From the NCBI GenBank assembly GCA_003154335.1, contig PMDE01000072.1, forward strand, positions 802 to 8,398: 7,597 nucleotides of DNA. The letters run 5' to 3'. Made by a program: the position numbers and the translations under genes. Below, piece by piece: positions 1 to 6,164 of this stretch. Within the stretch, counting starts at the first letter, position 1, and the number at the start of each line of letters is the position of its first letter. The stretch comes from Methanoregula sp. (lineage in GTDB: Archaea > Halobacteriota > Methanomicrobia > Methanomicrobiales > Methanospirillaceae). Below the pieces are notes generated by a model. It searched no databases and was not told where the DNA came from. It worked only from the letters and a program-made list of their open reading frames with translations.

Positions 1-168
1 TGAACCCCGTATAATCGCAAAATTATGTCCGCCCCGGATCAGGGAAGGGTAGTCAAAATACAGGTATATGGAATAACCAAGATGGTTAAGAAGCTGGGCA
101 ACCAGTGAACCTGCACTGTTAATCCCGTCACCTGCTTTCCCCCCGATCAATACAGATATGTCGTTCAT
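1..168 (-). CDS. 2-oxoacid:ferredoxin oxidoreductase alpha subunit (gamma-alpha fusion type), N-terminal fragment
   Basis: This is a leftward gene cut by the window edge; only its first 56 residues are present. Its family oxidatively decarboxylates a 2-oxoacid (commonly 2-oxoglutarate) to the acyl-CoA and passes electrons to ferredoxin in the cytoplasm; methanogens use it for biosynthesis through the partial reductive TCA path. The visible N-terminus MNDISVLIGGKAGDGINSAG, then YPSLIRGGHNF at about residues 40-50, matches the gamma-type domain found at the start of fused KorA-like alpha subunits. The start at 168 was chosen because the family motif begins almost at once; a weak GGAAAG lies upstream. 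The frame stays open further upstream to two more ATGs (about 216 and 231) before TAG-TAA, so an extension of up to about 21 residues is possible. The substrate cannot be told from this fragment, so no gene symbol is given. Confidence 0.85.
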   Translation of the reverse strand, partial: MNDISVLIGGKAGDGINSAGSLVAQLLNHLGYSIYLYFDYPSLIRGGHNFAIIRGS

Positions 169-510
169 ACAGGCTTTCCGTATGTTCTGATATTTCCGGA
201 CGGGTAAATAGGTTGGCATACTGGTAAGAGACATGCTTGCCCTGACCCCATTTTACTAAACACCGAAACCCGGTGAAGGGTGCGCTTTACATCGCAGGGA
301 TTTATCAAAACCATGGGAGTGCCAATGCAGCAATCGCGATTTTTGAACAAATGTTCCGTCATTGCCTGATCTCTTTTATCTGCATTATATATACACGGGG
401 GTCGTAATTTTTTCGTATATTCATGCCGTCAGGAAAACAAAAGGAACTGATCATCATTTCACGCGGCATTTTGAAACAAGAACAATGAACATCGGGAGTA
501 AGAGGGAATC
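169..510. other. Divergent intergenic region between the oxidoreductase and HEAT-repeat genes
   Basis: This 342-base stretch holds no gene I can confirm. It contains the palindromic TATATATA at 386-393, usable in either direction, and a second AT-rich box, GTATATTC, near 415-422. It also has a short inverted repeat, CACCG (261-265) with CGGTG (271-275), around a 5-base loop, with no T-run after it. A leftward 65-codon open frame at 165-362 starts about 27 bases from the centre of the TATATATA box and its stop overlaps the oxidoreductase start as ATGA. Its composition looks unlike a conserved protein, so I treat it as a candidate only. Confidence 0.6.
384..422 (+). promoter_or_regulatory. Candidate archaeal TATA boxes for the HEAT-repeat gene
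   Basis: TATATATA at 386-393 and GTATATTC near 415-422 sit in the most AT-rich part of the intergenic region. With the usual archaeal spacing of about 25 bases, transcripts would start near 415 or 443, giving leaders of roughly 70-95 nucleotides before the GTG at 511. The first box is self-complementary and could also serve the leftward gene. Neither has a clear purine-rich BRE, so the choice between them is open. Confidence 0.4.
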
Positions 511-1422
511 GTGGATAATGAAAGTTTAAGTCTGGAAAAGAAAACATTCAGTATTTATTCAGCTACTGGCATGGATATGGACCTGGATGGCCTGATCAGG
601 GCGATCCGGCATCGCAACCTCGGCGTCCGGTGGCGTGCTGCACTTGCACTGGGGGATCTTGGTGAACCGGCAGTAAAACCGCTGGTCCGTGCTCTCAAGG
701 AACATGATCAGGATGTGCGCTGGCTTGCTGCACTTGCACTGGGCAAAATAGGCAGGGATGCAATACCCCATCTCATCAGGGCAATGCATGAAAAGGATTA
801 CGATGTCCGCTGGCATGCCACCCGAATTCTTGGTGAGATCGGGGAGCCGGCGATCCCCCGGCTCGTTTCGCTGCTCAGCGAGGGGGACAGTGACGTTCAG
901 TGGCATAGCGCCCTTGCCCTTTCGATGATCGGGAAACCGGCTGTTGATTCGCTCATCAGGGCCCTCAAAGACAACCACTGGTGGGTGAGGACAAGGGCTG
1001 CCTGGGCCCTGGGAGAGATCAAGGATTCACGGGCTGTTGAACCTCTTATCCAGTCGGTAAACGACCAGGACTGGTATGTCCGGTGGAGTGCAGCTGACGC
1101 ACTGGGCAAAATTGGTGACGTGAGGGCGGTAAAGTGCCTGGGAACCGCACTGAAAGAACCGGATTCGTATGTCCAGGTACCTGCCTTGTGGGCGCTCGGA
1201 CAACTGGGGAGCAGCATCTCGGTTGACTCGCTTATTGAATCGCTCAAAAACTCCGACTGGTATATACGCTGGGGTGCAGCTGATGCGCTCGGAAAAATTG
1301 GCGACCCAAAAGCGCTTGAATCCCTGGCAGTACTAAAGGATGATGAGGATACCTATGTGCGAAGAGCAGTAAAGGAGGCGATTGAAAAAATTCACGCCCA
1401 TCATGCAGATCCCCCGGAATGA
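511..1422 (+). CDS. HEAT-repeat protein (PBS-lyase-type HEAT repeats)
   Basis: This 303-residue protein is nearly all alpha-helical repeat. After about 22 unrelated residues I count nine HEAT-like units, each with a core such as DVRWxAAxALGKIG followed by an A(V/I)xxLI helix. The V-R or V-Q pair recurs at residues 39, 69, 99, 129, 159, 190, 221, 252 and 283. Tryptophan follows it in six of the nine units. HEAT solenoids usually act as protein-binding scaffolds. The resemblance to phycobilisome lyase repeats concerns fold only, since methanogens have no phycobilisomes. There is no signal peptide, membrane segment or extra domain, so it is probably cytoplasmic. The start is GTG at 511, the first possible start after an in-frame TAA at 499, with GAGGG just upstream. 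It stands alone and converges on a response regulator. Its partner and role are unknown. Confidence 0.9.
   Translation: MDNESLSLEKKTFSIYSATGMDMDLDGLIRAIRHRNLGVRWRAALALGDLGEPAVKPLVRALKEHDQDVRWLAALALGKIGRDAIPHLIRAMHEKDYDVRWHATRILGEIGEPAIPRLVSLLSEGDSDVQWHSALALSMIGKPAVDSLIRALKDNHWWVRTRAAWALGEIKDSRAVEPLIQSVNDQDWYVRWSAADALGKIGDVRAVKCLGTALKEPDSYVQVPALWALGQLGSSISVDSLIESLKNSDWYIRWGAADALGKIGDPKALESLAVLKDDEDTYVRRAVKEAIEKIHAHHADPPE
577..1398 (+). repeat. Nine tandem coding repeats (HEAT units), 90 then 93 bases apart
   Basis: Within the HEAT gene the V-R/V-Q anchor recurs at an exact spacing of 30 residues (90 bases) for the first five units and exactly 31 residues (93 bases) for the last four. The extra residue falls in the inter-helix turn, where GEPAV-type turns give way to GD(V/P)(R/K)A-type turns. 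In the second half, units 6 and 8 closely match (DWYVRW/DWYIRW and AADALGKIGD), and units 5 and 7 share a WALG core, implying a 62-residue two-unit block that was itself duplicated. Confidence 0.85.
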
Positions 1423-1423
1423 G

Positions 1424-1463
1424 TCAAAAAAACCAATAACACTTTCTCGCGGGTTATTTTTTC
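1424..1463. terminator. Probable bidirectional terminator between convergent genes
   Basis: AATAAC (1435-1440) and GTTATT (1453-1458) form a 6-bp stem around a 12-base loop. A run of A's lies to the left (1426-1432) and a run of T's to the right (1457-1462). Read rightward, the stem ends in TTTTTT; read leftward it is followed by TTTTTTT. It separates the HEAT gene (stop 1422) from the response regulator, whose stop codon lies within the right arm. Archaeal termination depends mainly on U-tracts, so the T-runs matter more than the weak stem. Confidence 0.6.
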
Positions 1464-1840
1464 ATCAGTTGCTCAAGAATGTTTTTCAGTTCATCAATTT
1501 TGTAGGGTTTGGCGAGTCTCTGGCTGAAACCATAGTCTGAAAAATTCTGGACAACGGGATCGTTGGAGTATCCGCTGGATATGATCGCTTTTACTAAAGG
1601 ATCAAATTTCCTGAGCTGCTCGATCGTCTCTTTTCCGCCCATTCCACGGGGAACAGAGAGATCCAGGATGACGATATCAAAAGGGGCCTCGGAAGATTTC
1701 TCTTTTTTATAGAGCTCAATCGCAACCAGACCATCCTTTGCAAACGAAACGTCATAGCCAAGAAATTTCAGGACTTCGTGTGTCACGTCCTGGATGATCT
1801 GCTCGTCATCCATCAGGAGTACTTTTCCTTTAACGGGCAT
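1454..1840 (-). CDS. Single-domain response regulator (CheY-like receiver)
   Basis: The 128 residues are one complete receiver domain with no output domain. The acidic pocket is D11-D12, the phosphoacceptor is D60 in the strand DIVILDLS, the switch serine is S88 (SSGYS) and the conserved lysine is K111 before P112. All required residues are present, so it should accept phosphate from a histidine kinase and signal by protein contact. The SVPRGMGGKE loop after D60 and the SSGYSNDPV segment resemble receivers at the C-terminus of hybrid histidine kinases, so it may derive from such a module or act in a phosphorelay. No kinase is encoded in this window. There is no clear SD ahead of the ATG; a TATA-like box about 50 bases upstream would give a short leader. 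It converges on the HEAT-repeat gene. Confidence 0.92.
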   Translation of the reverse strand: MPVKGKVLLMDDEQIIQDVTHEVLKFLGYDVSFAKDGLVAIELYKKEKSSEAPFDIVILDLSVPRGMGGKETIEQLRKFDPLVKAIISSGYSNDPVVQNFSDYGFSQRLAKPYKIDELKNILEQLMKK

Positions 1841-1885
1841 GAGAATACCGTAGATTACAGGATAGTTCGCAGTTCATCCACTAAA

Positions 1886-1906
1886 TGGTATTTATATTTT
1901 TTGACC
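1886..1906 (-). promoter_or_regulatory. TATA box and BRE-like A-run for the response regulator
   Basis: On the minus strand TATAAATA (1896 down to 1889) is preceded by a run of A's, a good match to an archaeal BRE plus TATA box. The expected transcription start is near 1865, giving a leader of about 25 nucleotides before the ATG at 1840. It sits in the 108-base gap after the DUF1894 gene, which suggests the regulator is transcribed separately from that operon. Confidence 0.6.
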
Positions 1907-1948
1907 CTTATACAAAAGATCAGCTGCACCGGTCGGCACCCCGATCAA

Positions 1949-2224
1949 CTATTTCTTCAACGCGCGTAACCGGGCTGCTTCAGCAGTATCTTCTACCCGG
2001 AGGAGATACGTCCCATGACAGGGTTTGGTATAGGGAAAAATGATAAAATCACCTTCGAGACCTATGGCAATCGGAGGGATACCGATAACGTAGACATCAA
2101 AGATCTTAAAGCCCGGCTGGACATCGATATATTCTTTATAATGCTGCTTTATGTAGTCCCTGCATTCCTTAAACGATCCATCCCTCAGGAGTATTTCGTA
2201 ATTCATTGATTCTACGCAGCCCAT
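1949..2224 (-). CDS. DUF1894 family protein (methanogen-restricted, MTH1880-like)
   Basis: This is a 91-residue soluble protein that I recognise by its sequence pattern as the DUF1894 family: an N-terminal segment MNYEILLRDGSF at residues 7-18, then FDVYVIGIPP (about 42-51), GDFIIFPYTKPCHGTYLLR (58-76) and a short charged C-terminal helix. As I recall, the family is confined to methanogens, and its Methanothermobacter member MTH1880 is encoded next to heterodisulfide reductase genes; its biochemical role is unknown. C69 and H70 in KPCHG are the most striking candidate functional residues. The ATG at 2224 has GAGGTG five bases upstream, inside the end of the DUF1890 gene, so the genes overlap by 13 bases and are probably translationally coupled. 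A second ATG at 2206 lacks a good SD. Confidence 0.8.
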   Translation of the reverse strand: MGCVESMNYEILLRDGSFKECRDYIKQHYKEYIDVQPGFKIFDVYVIGIPPIAIGLEGDFIIFPYTKPCHGTYLLRVEDTAEAARLRALKK

Positions 2225-2718
2225 GGTGACACCTCATCGATGGCTTTTTTCAGCGGCAGGGGGTTGTGTACTGCTTTTGCGGCGATCACCGTACAGGGAA
2301 AATCAATCTGTTTTACCAGATCTTCATAATGTTCCCCGTACACAAGAGCGAACAGTTTTGCCTTCGAGATAGTCCCCATCGTTGCGGCGTAGGTTATTCC
2401 CGCATCGTTGTGGATAAAAACAAAGCAGCGGTTAAAATCCCTCTTCTTATCCGTGATCATCCCCACAGCCCGATCAAGGTCCATGACCTCTCCAAGGTAG
2501 TGCCGTTCGGGGTCTGCGACAACAAGCAGCGTATTTGCCGATTTATTTCCGGCGACAACCGGGACGATGCCCGCTTTTTTCAGGCGGTTGATGAGGTACA
2601 ATGCGATGCTTGTCTGTACTGGCACCTGGGGGCATCCGAGCACGAGGAGCGCTGATTCCGGAGAGGTTGGTGGTTCACCTGACAAATGTACCAGATCCTG
2701 CGTTTTGTATAGTTCCAT
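2212..2718 (-). CDS. DUF1890 family protein (methanogen-restricted)
   Basis: I recognise this protein, about 168 residues long, as DUF1890, a mostly methanogen family of unknown function with an alpha/beta fold. Diagnostic stretches are LLVLGCPQVPVQTSIALYL (about residues 25-43 from this start), VPVVAGN, VADPERHY, FVFIHNDAGITYAAT and a C-terminal segment with VIAAKAVHNPLPLKKA. The N-terminal beta strand followed by GCPQVPVQT looks like a nucleotide- or cofactor-binding turn, but no catalytic motif is certain. The ATG at 2718 is preferred because GAGG lies eight bases upstream; an in-frame ATG at 2736 would add six residues but has no SD. It is the first gene of a leftward pair with DUF1894. 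Co-transcription of two methanogen-only families suggests a shared function tied to methanogenesis or its cofactors, which is inference. Confidence 0.8.
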   Translation of the reverse strand: MELYKTQDLVHLSGEPPTSPESALLVLGCPQVPVQTSIALYLINRLKKAGIVPVVAGNKSANTLLVVADPERHYLGEVMDLDRAVGMITDKKRDFNRCFVFIHNDAGITYAATMGTISKAKLFALVYGEHYEDLVKQIDFPCTVIAAKAVHNPLPLKKAIDEVSPWAA

Positions 2719-2736
2719 TATTTCAGCCTCAGGCAT

Positions 2737-3189
2737 TAACTTTGTGCATCATCAGCTTGGAAAGATCCGGGGGATTTTTCATTCCACCTGCCACTTTTGG
2801 CACGCGGGGGTGTGAAAGCGGTTCTCTTACGAGAAATACTTCAACGCTGCTCCCCGTTCATGAAGGTAATATTTCTGTTTCCGGTCGAAAACAGTGCAGG
2901 AATTACATAAGGGAATCCCCTGTTCTGGATCTTTATGGCCATCCCGGTGGTTATTTTCCTGCACAAAATTTGATCCGAACTTCTGAGGACCGGAATGGCA
3001 AATGCGTCCGGTTACCGCTTCAGGCGTGGAAAAATCCGGGAAGAGATAGCAAAGCAAGCATTGGTGCAATTACACCGTTCACCCGGTAATCAGGGAATGA
3101 AGTAATCTCTCCTGGATCACTCAGGAAGATCAATTTTCCGCTGCCTTGGCTTACACTCGGTTAACTCAAATACCGGCTTACTGGGGATC
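2737..3189. other. 453-base gap between the DUF1890 gene and cutA
   Basis: No clear gene fills this stretch. It holds a leftward open frame with paired CxxC motifs (2827-3069), listed separately, and two small perfect hairpins: TGCCA/TGGCA at 2789-2802 with a 4-base loop, and TTCTC/GAGAA at 2822-2835, the latter spanning the stop codon of that frame. I found no tRNA-like T-arm, no T-run following a hairpin, and no strong TATA box for the DUF1890 gene. The 120 bases next to the end of cutA look featureless. Confidence 0.55.
2827..3069 (-). CDS. Candidate small zinc-binding protein, or remnant of one
   Basis: An 80-codon leftward frame runs from a TTG directly after an in-frame TAA. Its product has CLLC at residues 4-7, a CH at 24-25, an NNHRDGH cluster near 39-45 and PLCNSC ending near residue 54, followed by a charged, regular tail (FDRKQKYYLHERGAALKYF). 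Two CxxC pairs with histidines between them are what a small zinc ribbon would show. Against it, there is no ATG or GTG start, no convincing SD, and I cannot name a family. It could be a real TTG-initiated gene, the 3' part of a decayed gene, or chance. Confidence 0.35.
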   Translation of the reverse strand: MHQCLLCYLFPDFSTPEAVTGRICHSGPQKFGSNFVQENNHRDGHKDPEQGIPLCNSCTVFDRKQKYYLHERGAALKYFS

Positions 3190-3510
3190 TCATGATATTT
3201 CCTGGTGCACCCATTCAAGATAGGGTAGGTGACCGTCAATAACCGGCAGCGCAATTATCTCCGGCACCTCATAGGGATGACGGGATTTTAGTGCTGCAAT
3301 CACATCTCCGGTTTTTTCCGGTGCGGTCTTTGCGATCAGAAGGTGTTCGGGTTCTTTGCAGAATTCTCCCTTCCACCGGTAGTATGAACATACGGGAACG
3401 ATGCTGACACAGGCAACAAGCCGTTCATCGATAAGCATCCGGGCAAGGGATTCGGAAACATCAGCAGGTGCGGTGGAGAGAATCACTATGATCTCCTTTT
3501 TTTCCATCAT
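3190..3510 (-). CDS. cutA: Divalent-cation tolerance protein CutA1
   Basis: At 106 residues this has the usual CutA1 length. The family forms very stable trimers with a ferredoxin-like fold resembling PII signalling proteins; it was named for copper tolerance in E. coli, but its precise cellular role is unsettled. Family signatures are present throughout: VILSTAP near the N-terminus, LVACVSIVPVCSYYRWKGE at about residues 31-49, the glutamate of EHLLIAKT, HPYEVPEI at about 78-85, and the closing YLEWVHQE. Two ATGs are adjacent at 3510 and 3507, with a weak GGGGAAG upstream. The gene is divergent from dapL and is followed by a 453-base gap, so it is probably monocistronic. A GCCGG/CCGGC inverted repeat (3548-3563) lies in its leader. 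Confidence 0.93.
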   Translation of the reverse strand: MMEKKEIIVILSTAPADVSESLARMLIDERLVACVSIVPVCSYYRWKGEFCKEPEHLLIAKTAPEKTGDVIAALKSRHPYEVPEIIALPVIDGHLPYLEWVHQEIS

Positions 3511-3602
3511 TCACTTCCCCGCTTCAGTCCTTTTTTAGTACCGGACGGCCGGGAAAATCCGGCGCTTTTCAGAATTTCGTTCAGATTCTCCATAAGGCTC
3601 AT
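3462..3602 (-). CDS. Possible 46-codon leader ORF overlapping cutA
   Basis: An ATG at 3602 opens a frame starting MSLMENLNEILKSAGF that runs through the cutA leader and overlaps the first 49 bases of cutA in another frame before a TGA. The first half looks like an amphipathic helix; the second half is basic and low in information. There is no SD ahead of it, and an AT-rich box lies only about 10-20 bases upstream. It may be a short upstream peptide linked to cutA translation, but chance is at least as likely. Confidence 0.15.
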
Positions 3603-3675
3603 TCTTATTCCGGATTAATAAGCGTAGGTATTCCTGCCCGCTGCCCGGAGGAGCGAAGAAAGGGTGAGAAACGGT

Positions 3676-3712
3676 AATTACAATAAATCCGGGCACCTAC
3701 AGCTACTAAGCT
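3676..3712 (+). promoter_or_regulatory. TATA-like box immediately upstream of dapL (possibly leaderless)
   Basis: AATTACAATAAATCC (about 3676-3690) is the only AT-rich box near dapL and is centred about 28 bases before the ATG at 3713. No SD-like sequence precedes that ATG. The spacing suggests transcription begins at or within a few bases of the start codon, giving a leaderless or nearly leaderless mRNA for the first operon gene, in contrast to the SD-led lysA and rpa. Confidence 0.45.
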
Positions 3713-4861
3713 ATGTACGCATTACGAATGAGCCATCTCCCGCCGTATCTTTTTGCCCGGATAGACGAGATGAAAGCAGAACAACAAAAAAAAGGCGTTG
3801 ATATCATTGACCTTGGGGTCGGAGACCCCGATCTGCCTACTCCGGATCACATAGTAGCATCTCTCTGTGAGGCAGCAAAGAACCCGGAAAACCACCATTA
3901 TCCTTCGTATGCCGGCATGCCAGCATTCAGGACTGCAGTAGCAGGCTGGTATAAAAACCGGTTCGGTGTTGATCTCAACGCAGGAAAAGAGGTTGTCGCG
4001 CTCATGGGTTCCAAGGACGGCATTGCCCACATAGCTGAGGCGTTCGTAAACCCCGGCGACTACGTTCTCGTACCAAGCCCGGGCTATCCGGTATACCGGA
4101 CCGGCACCCTTTTTGCCGAGGGAATTGTGCACGAGATGCCCCTTACTAAAAAGAGTGCCTTTGTTCCGGTTCTTGACGATATTCCCGAAAAAGTCGTTGC
4201 ATCAGCAAAGATGATGTTCATCAACTACCCGAATAATCCCACTGCTGCCATCGCCCCTGAGGGGTTTTACCGCGAGGTGGTGGATTTTGCAGAGGATCAC
4301 AATATTGTTGTCGTTTCGGACAATGCCTACTCCGAGATCGCCTATGACAATTACCGTGCCCCGTCATTTCTTGAGGTGAAGGGAGCAAGGGAGGTCGGGA
4401 TCGAGATGCACTCTCTTTCAAAGACCTATAACATGACCGGCTGGAGGATCGGAATGGCTGTCGGAAACGCAGACATTCTTGCCGGGCTCGGGCGGGTCAA
4501 GACGAACGTGGACTCCGGGGTGTTTAATGCCGTGCAGCAGGCTGCGATAACGGCGCTCAGCGGTTCACAGGATTGTGTCAGGACAGCGTGCGCTATTTAC
4601 CAGGAGCGAAGGGATGTGCTCATTGCCGGGCTGAGGGATCTGGGCTTTGATGTCCCCTGCCCAAAGGCTACTTTTTACGTCTGGATGCCGGTGAAGGACT
4701 GCATGGCATTTTCCGCAAAACTGCTGAATGAAGCAGGTATCGTTGCAACACCGGGTATAGGGTTTGGCTCAGGCGGTGAAGGGTACGTGAGGTTTGCAAT
4801 CACGCGACCGGTAGCCCGGATACGGGAGGCAATCGAACGCATGCGGAGGCTTGGCCTGTGA
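3713..4861 (+). CDS. dapL: LL-diaminopimelate aminotransferase (archaeal DapL type)
   Basis: This 382-residue fold-type I PLP aminotransferase should convert tetrahydrodipicolinate and glutamate directly to LL-diaminopimelate and 2-oxoglutarate, bypassing the succinylase or acetylase routes. Visible motifs are DLGVGDPDLPTP (33-44), YPSYAGMPAFR (63-73), the NYPNNPT loop (171-177), SDNAYSE (202-208) with D203 and Y206 positioned for the cofactor ring, and HSLSKTYNMTGWRIG with the Schiff-base lysine K237. R360 in YVRFAIT is the likely substrate carboxylate-binding arginine. Related class I aminotransferases look alike, so the function rests partly on context: lysA follows with a 4-base GTGA overlap. 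The MYALRMSHLPPYLF start is typical of the archaeal group, supporting ATG 3713. It heads the dapL-lysA-rpa operon. Confidence 0.87.
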   Translation: MYALRMSHLPPYLFARIDEMKAEQQKKGVDIIDLGVGDPDLPTPDHIVASLCEAAKNPENHHYPSYAGMPAFRTAVAGWYKNRFGVDLNAGKEVVALMGSKDGIAHIAEAFVNPGDYVLVPSPGYPVYRTGTLFAEGIVHEMPLTKKSAFVPVLDDIPEKVVASAKMMFINYPNNPTAAIAPEGFYREVVDFAEDHNIVVVSDNAYSEIAYDNYRAPSFLEVKGAREVGIEMHSLSKTYNMTGWRIGMAVGNADILAGLGRVKTNVDSGVFNAVQQAAITALSGSQDCVRTACAIYQERRDVLIAGLRDLGFDVPCPKATFYVWMPVKDCMAFSAKLLNEAGIVATPGIGFGSGGEGYVRFAITRPVARIREAIERMRRLGL

Positions 4862-6150
4862 AACTCCCCCACCACCTGAGCATAAAAAACAGCCATCTCC
4901 ATATCAATGGCATTGACTGCATTACCCTTGCGCAGACGTATGGAACGCCACTGTATGTGACCAGCGAAGACCGGATCGTCGAGCAGTTCCAGAGATATAA
5001 AAAAGCCCTGTCTGAGCGGTACCCCAGGGTGCAGGTGCTCTATGCGGCAAAAGCAAACGGGAACCTCGCGGTGATGCGGGCACTCGCCGGTCTGGGTGCA
5101 GGGGCTGATGTTTTCTCTTCCGGAGAACTCCATCTTGCACTCGATGCCGGAATGCCAGCGGAAAAACTGCTGTTCAATGGCAGTTCAAAAACACCTGCTG
5201 ACCTTGCCCTTGCAGTATATAAAGACGTGAAAGTATCAGTCGATTCATTAGAAGAACTCCACCAGCTGGACGGGGCAGCGAAAGCGGCAGGAAAAATTAC
5301 AAAAATCGCGTTCCGCGTCAACCCGGCACTTGAGGTACCGACACACCCGAAGATCGCTACCGGGCTCGCAACAAGCAAGTTCGGTATCCCCCACAAGGAG
5401 ATCCCCGGTGCGTACCGGGAAGCCTTGTCATGTACCAATGTCCGCCCGGTCGGGATTCACTGCCATATCGGTTCGCAGATCCTTGACATTGAACCATTCA
5501 TCCGGGCTGCAGAAGTGATGGTCGGGATTGCGGCAAAACTCACCGATATGGGGGTTCAGCTTGAATTCATCGATCTCGGGGGAGGGCTGGGAATTTCTTA
5601 CCGTCATGATACCGATCCGGCTCCCACGCCGGAGGACTATGCAGCAGAAGTCGTTCCTGTATTCAGTGCTGGAGTCAAAGCCTGCGGGATCTCCCCGGAA
5701 CTCTGGGTTGAACCGGGGCGTTCGCTTGTCGCCGACTCGACCGTTCTCCTGACGCGGGTTAACTCGATAAAATCGGCACATAAAAAATTTGTCAATGTCG
5801 ATGCCGGGTTTAACCTGCTTATCCGTCCCGCAATGTATGACGCATACCATGAAGTCATTGTTGCAAATAAAGCCGATGCGCCGCTTACAACAGAATACAC
5901 GGTAACCGGCCCTATATGCGAGACGGGAGATATCCTTGCTCCGGACCGTAAACTCCCGGACCTTGCTGCCGGGGATATCATTGCGGTGCTGGATACCGGG
6001 GCATACGGGTTTTCCATGTCCTCGCAGTATAATTGCCGCCCCCGCTGCCCCGAAGTTCTCGTACGCGAGGGTGAAGCAGCATTGATGCGCGAGGGTGAAA
6101 ATACCGGGGACATTACTGCCCGCATGCAGCGCCCGCTCTGGCAACGGTAA
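4858..6150 (+). CDS. lysA: Diaminopimelate decarboxylase
   Basis: The 430-residue enzyme decarboxylates meso-diaminopimelate to L-lysine, the last step of the pathway. It is a fold-type III PLP enzyme with an alanine-racemase-like barrel and a C-terminal beta domain. YAAKANGN carries the PLP lysine K65. Further motifs are HCHIGSQ (201-207), the phosphate-binding LGGGLG (240-245), EPGRS (285-289), the active-site CETGD with C354, and DTGAYG (379-384) with substrate-binding Y383. All expected catalytic residues are present, so it should be active. The start is GTG at 4858, overlapping the dapL stop, with GGAGG at 4843-4847. DapL makes the LL isomer, so a DapF epimerase is needed to link the two; its gene is not in this window. 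Confidence 0.95.
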   Translation: MKLPHHLSIKNSHLHINGIDCITLAQTYGTPLYVTSEDRIVEQFQRYKKALSERYPRVQVLYAAKANGNLAVMRALAGLGAGADVFSSGELHLALDAGMPAEKLLFNGSSKTPADLALAVYKDVKVSVDSLEELHQLDGAAKAAGKITKIAFRVNPALEVPTHPKIATGLATSKFGIPHKEIPGAYREALSCTNVRPVGIHCHIGSQILDIEPFIRAAEVMVGIAAKLTDMGVQLEFIDLGGGLGISYRHDTDPAPTPEDYAAEVVPVFSAGVKACGISPELWVEPGRSLVADSTVLLTRVNSIKSAHKKFVNVDAGFNLLIRPAMYDAYHEVIVANKADAPLTTEYTVTGPICETGDILAPDRKLPDLAAGDIIAVLDTGAYGFSMSSQYNCRPRCPEVLVREGEAALMREGENTGDITARMQRPLWQR

Positions 6151-6164
6151 GGAGATTTCCGGCT

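Noticed and set aside
485..529. A short 14-codon ATG frame overlapping the HEAT-gene start in another frame.
   Set aside because: It has no SD of its own and such short frames are common by chance; no evidence of regulation.
559..1247. Leftward open frames opposite the HEAT-repeat gene.
   Set aside because: Their internal periodicity only mirrors the coding repeats of the forward gene.
511..1422. Reading the HEAT protein as a phycobilisome lyase.
   Set aside because: Only the repeat fold is shared; the organism is a methanogen with no phycobilisomes, and no lyase-specific region is visible.
2601..3089. A rightward open frame of 162 codons across the DUF1890 gene and the gap.
   Set aside because: It runs antisense through a recognised gene for its first third, has no SD or family-like motif, and its product is proline/arginine-rich in the way shadow frames usually are.
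3070..3189. Search for a tRNA or structured RNA beside the end of cutA.
   Set aside because: No T-arm consensus (GGTTCRAATCC-like) and no cloverleaf-forming arms were found on either strand.
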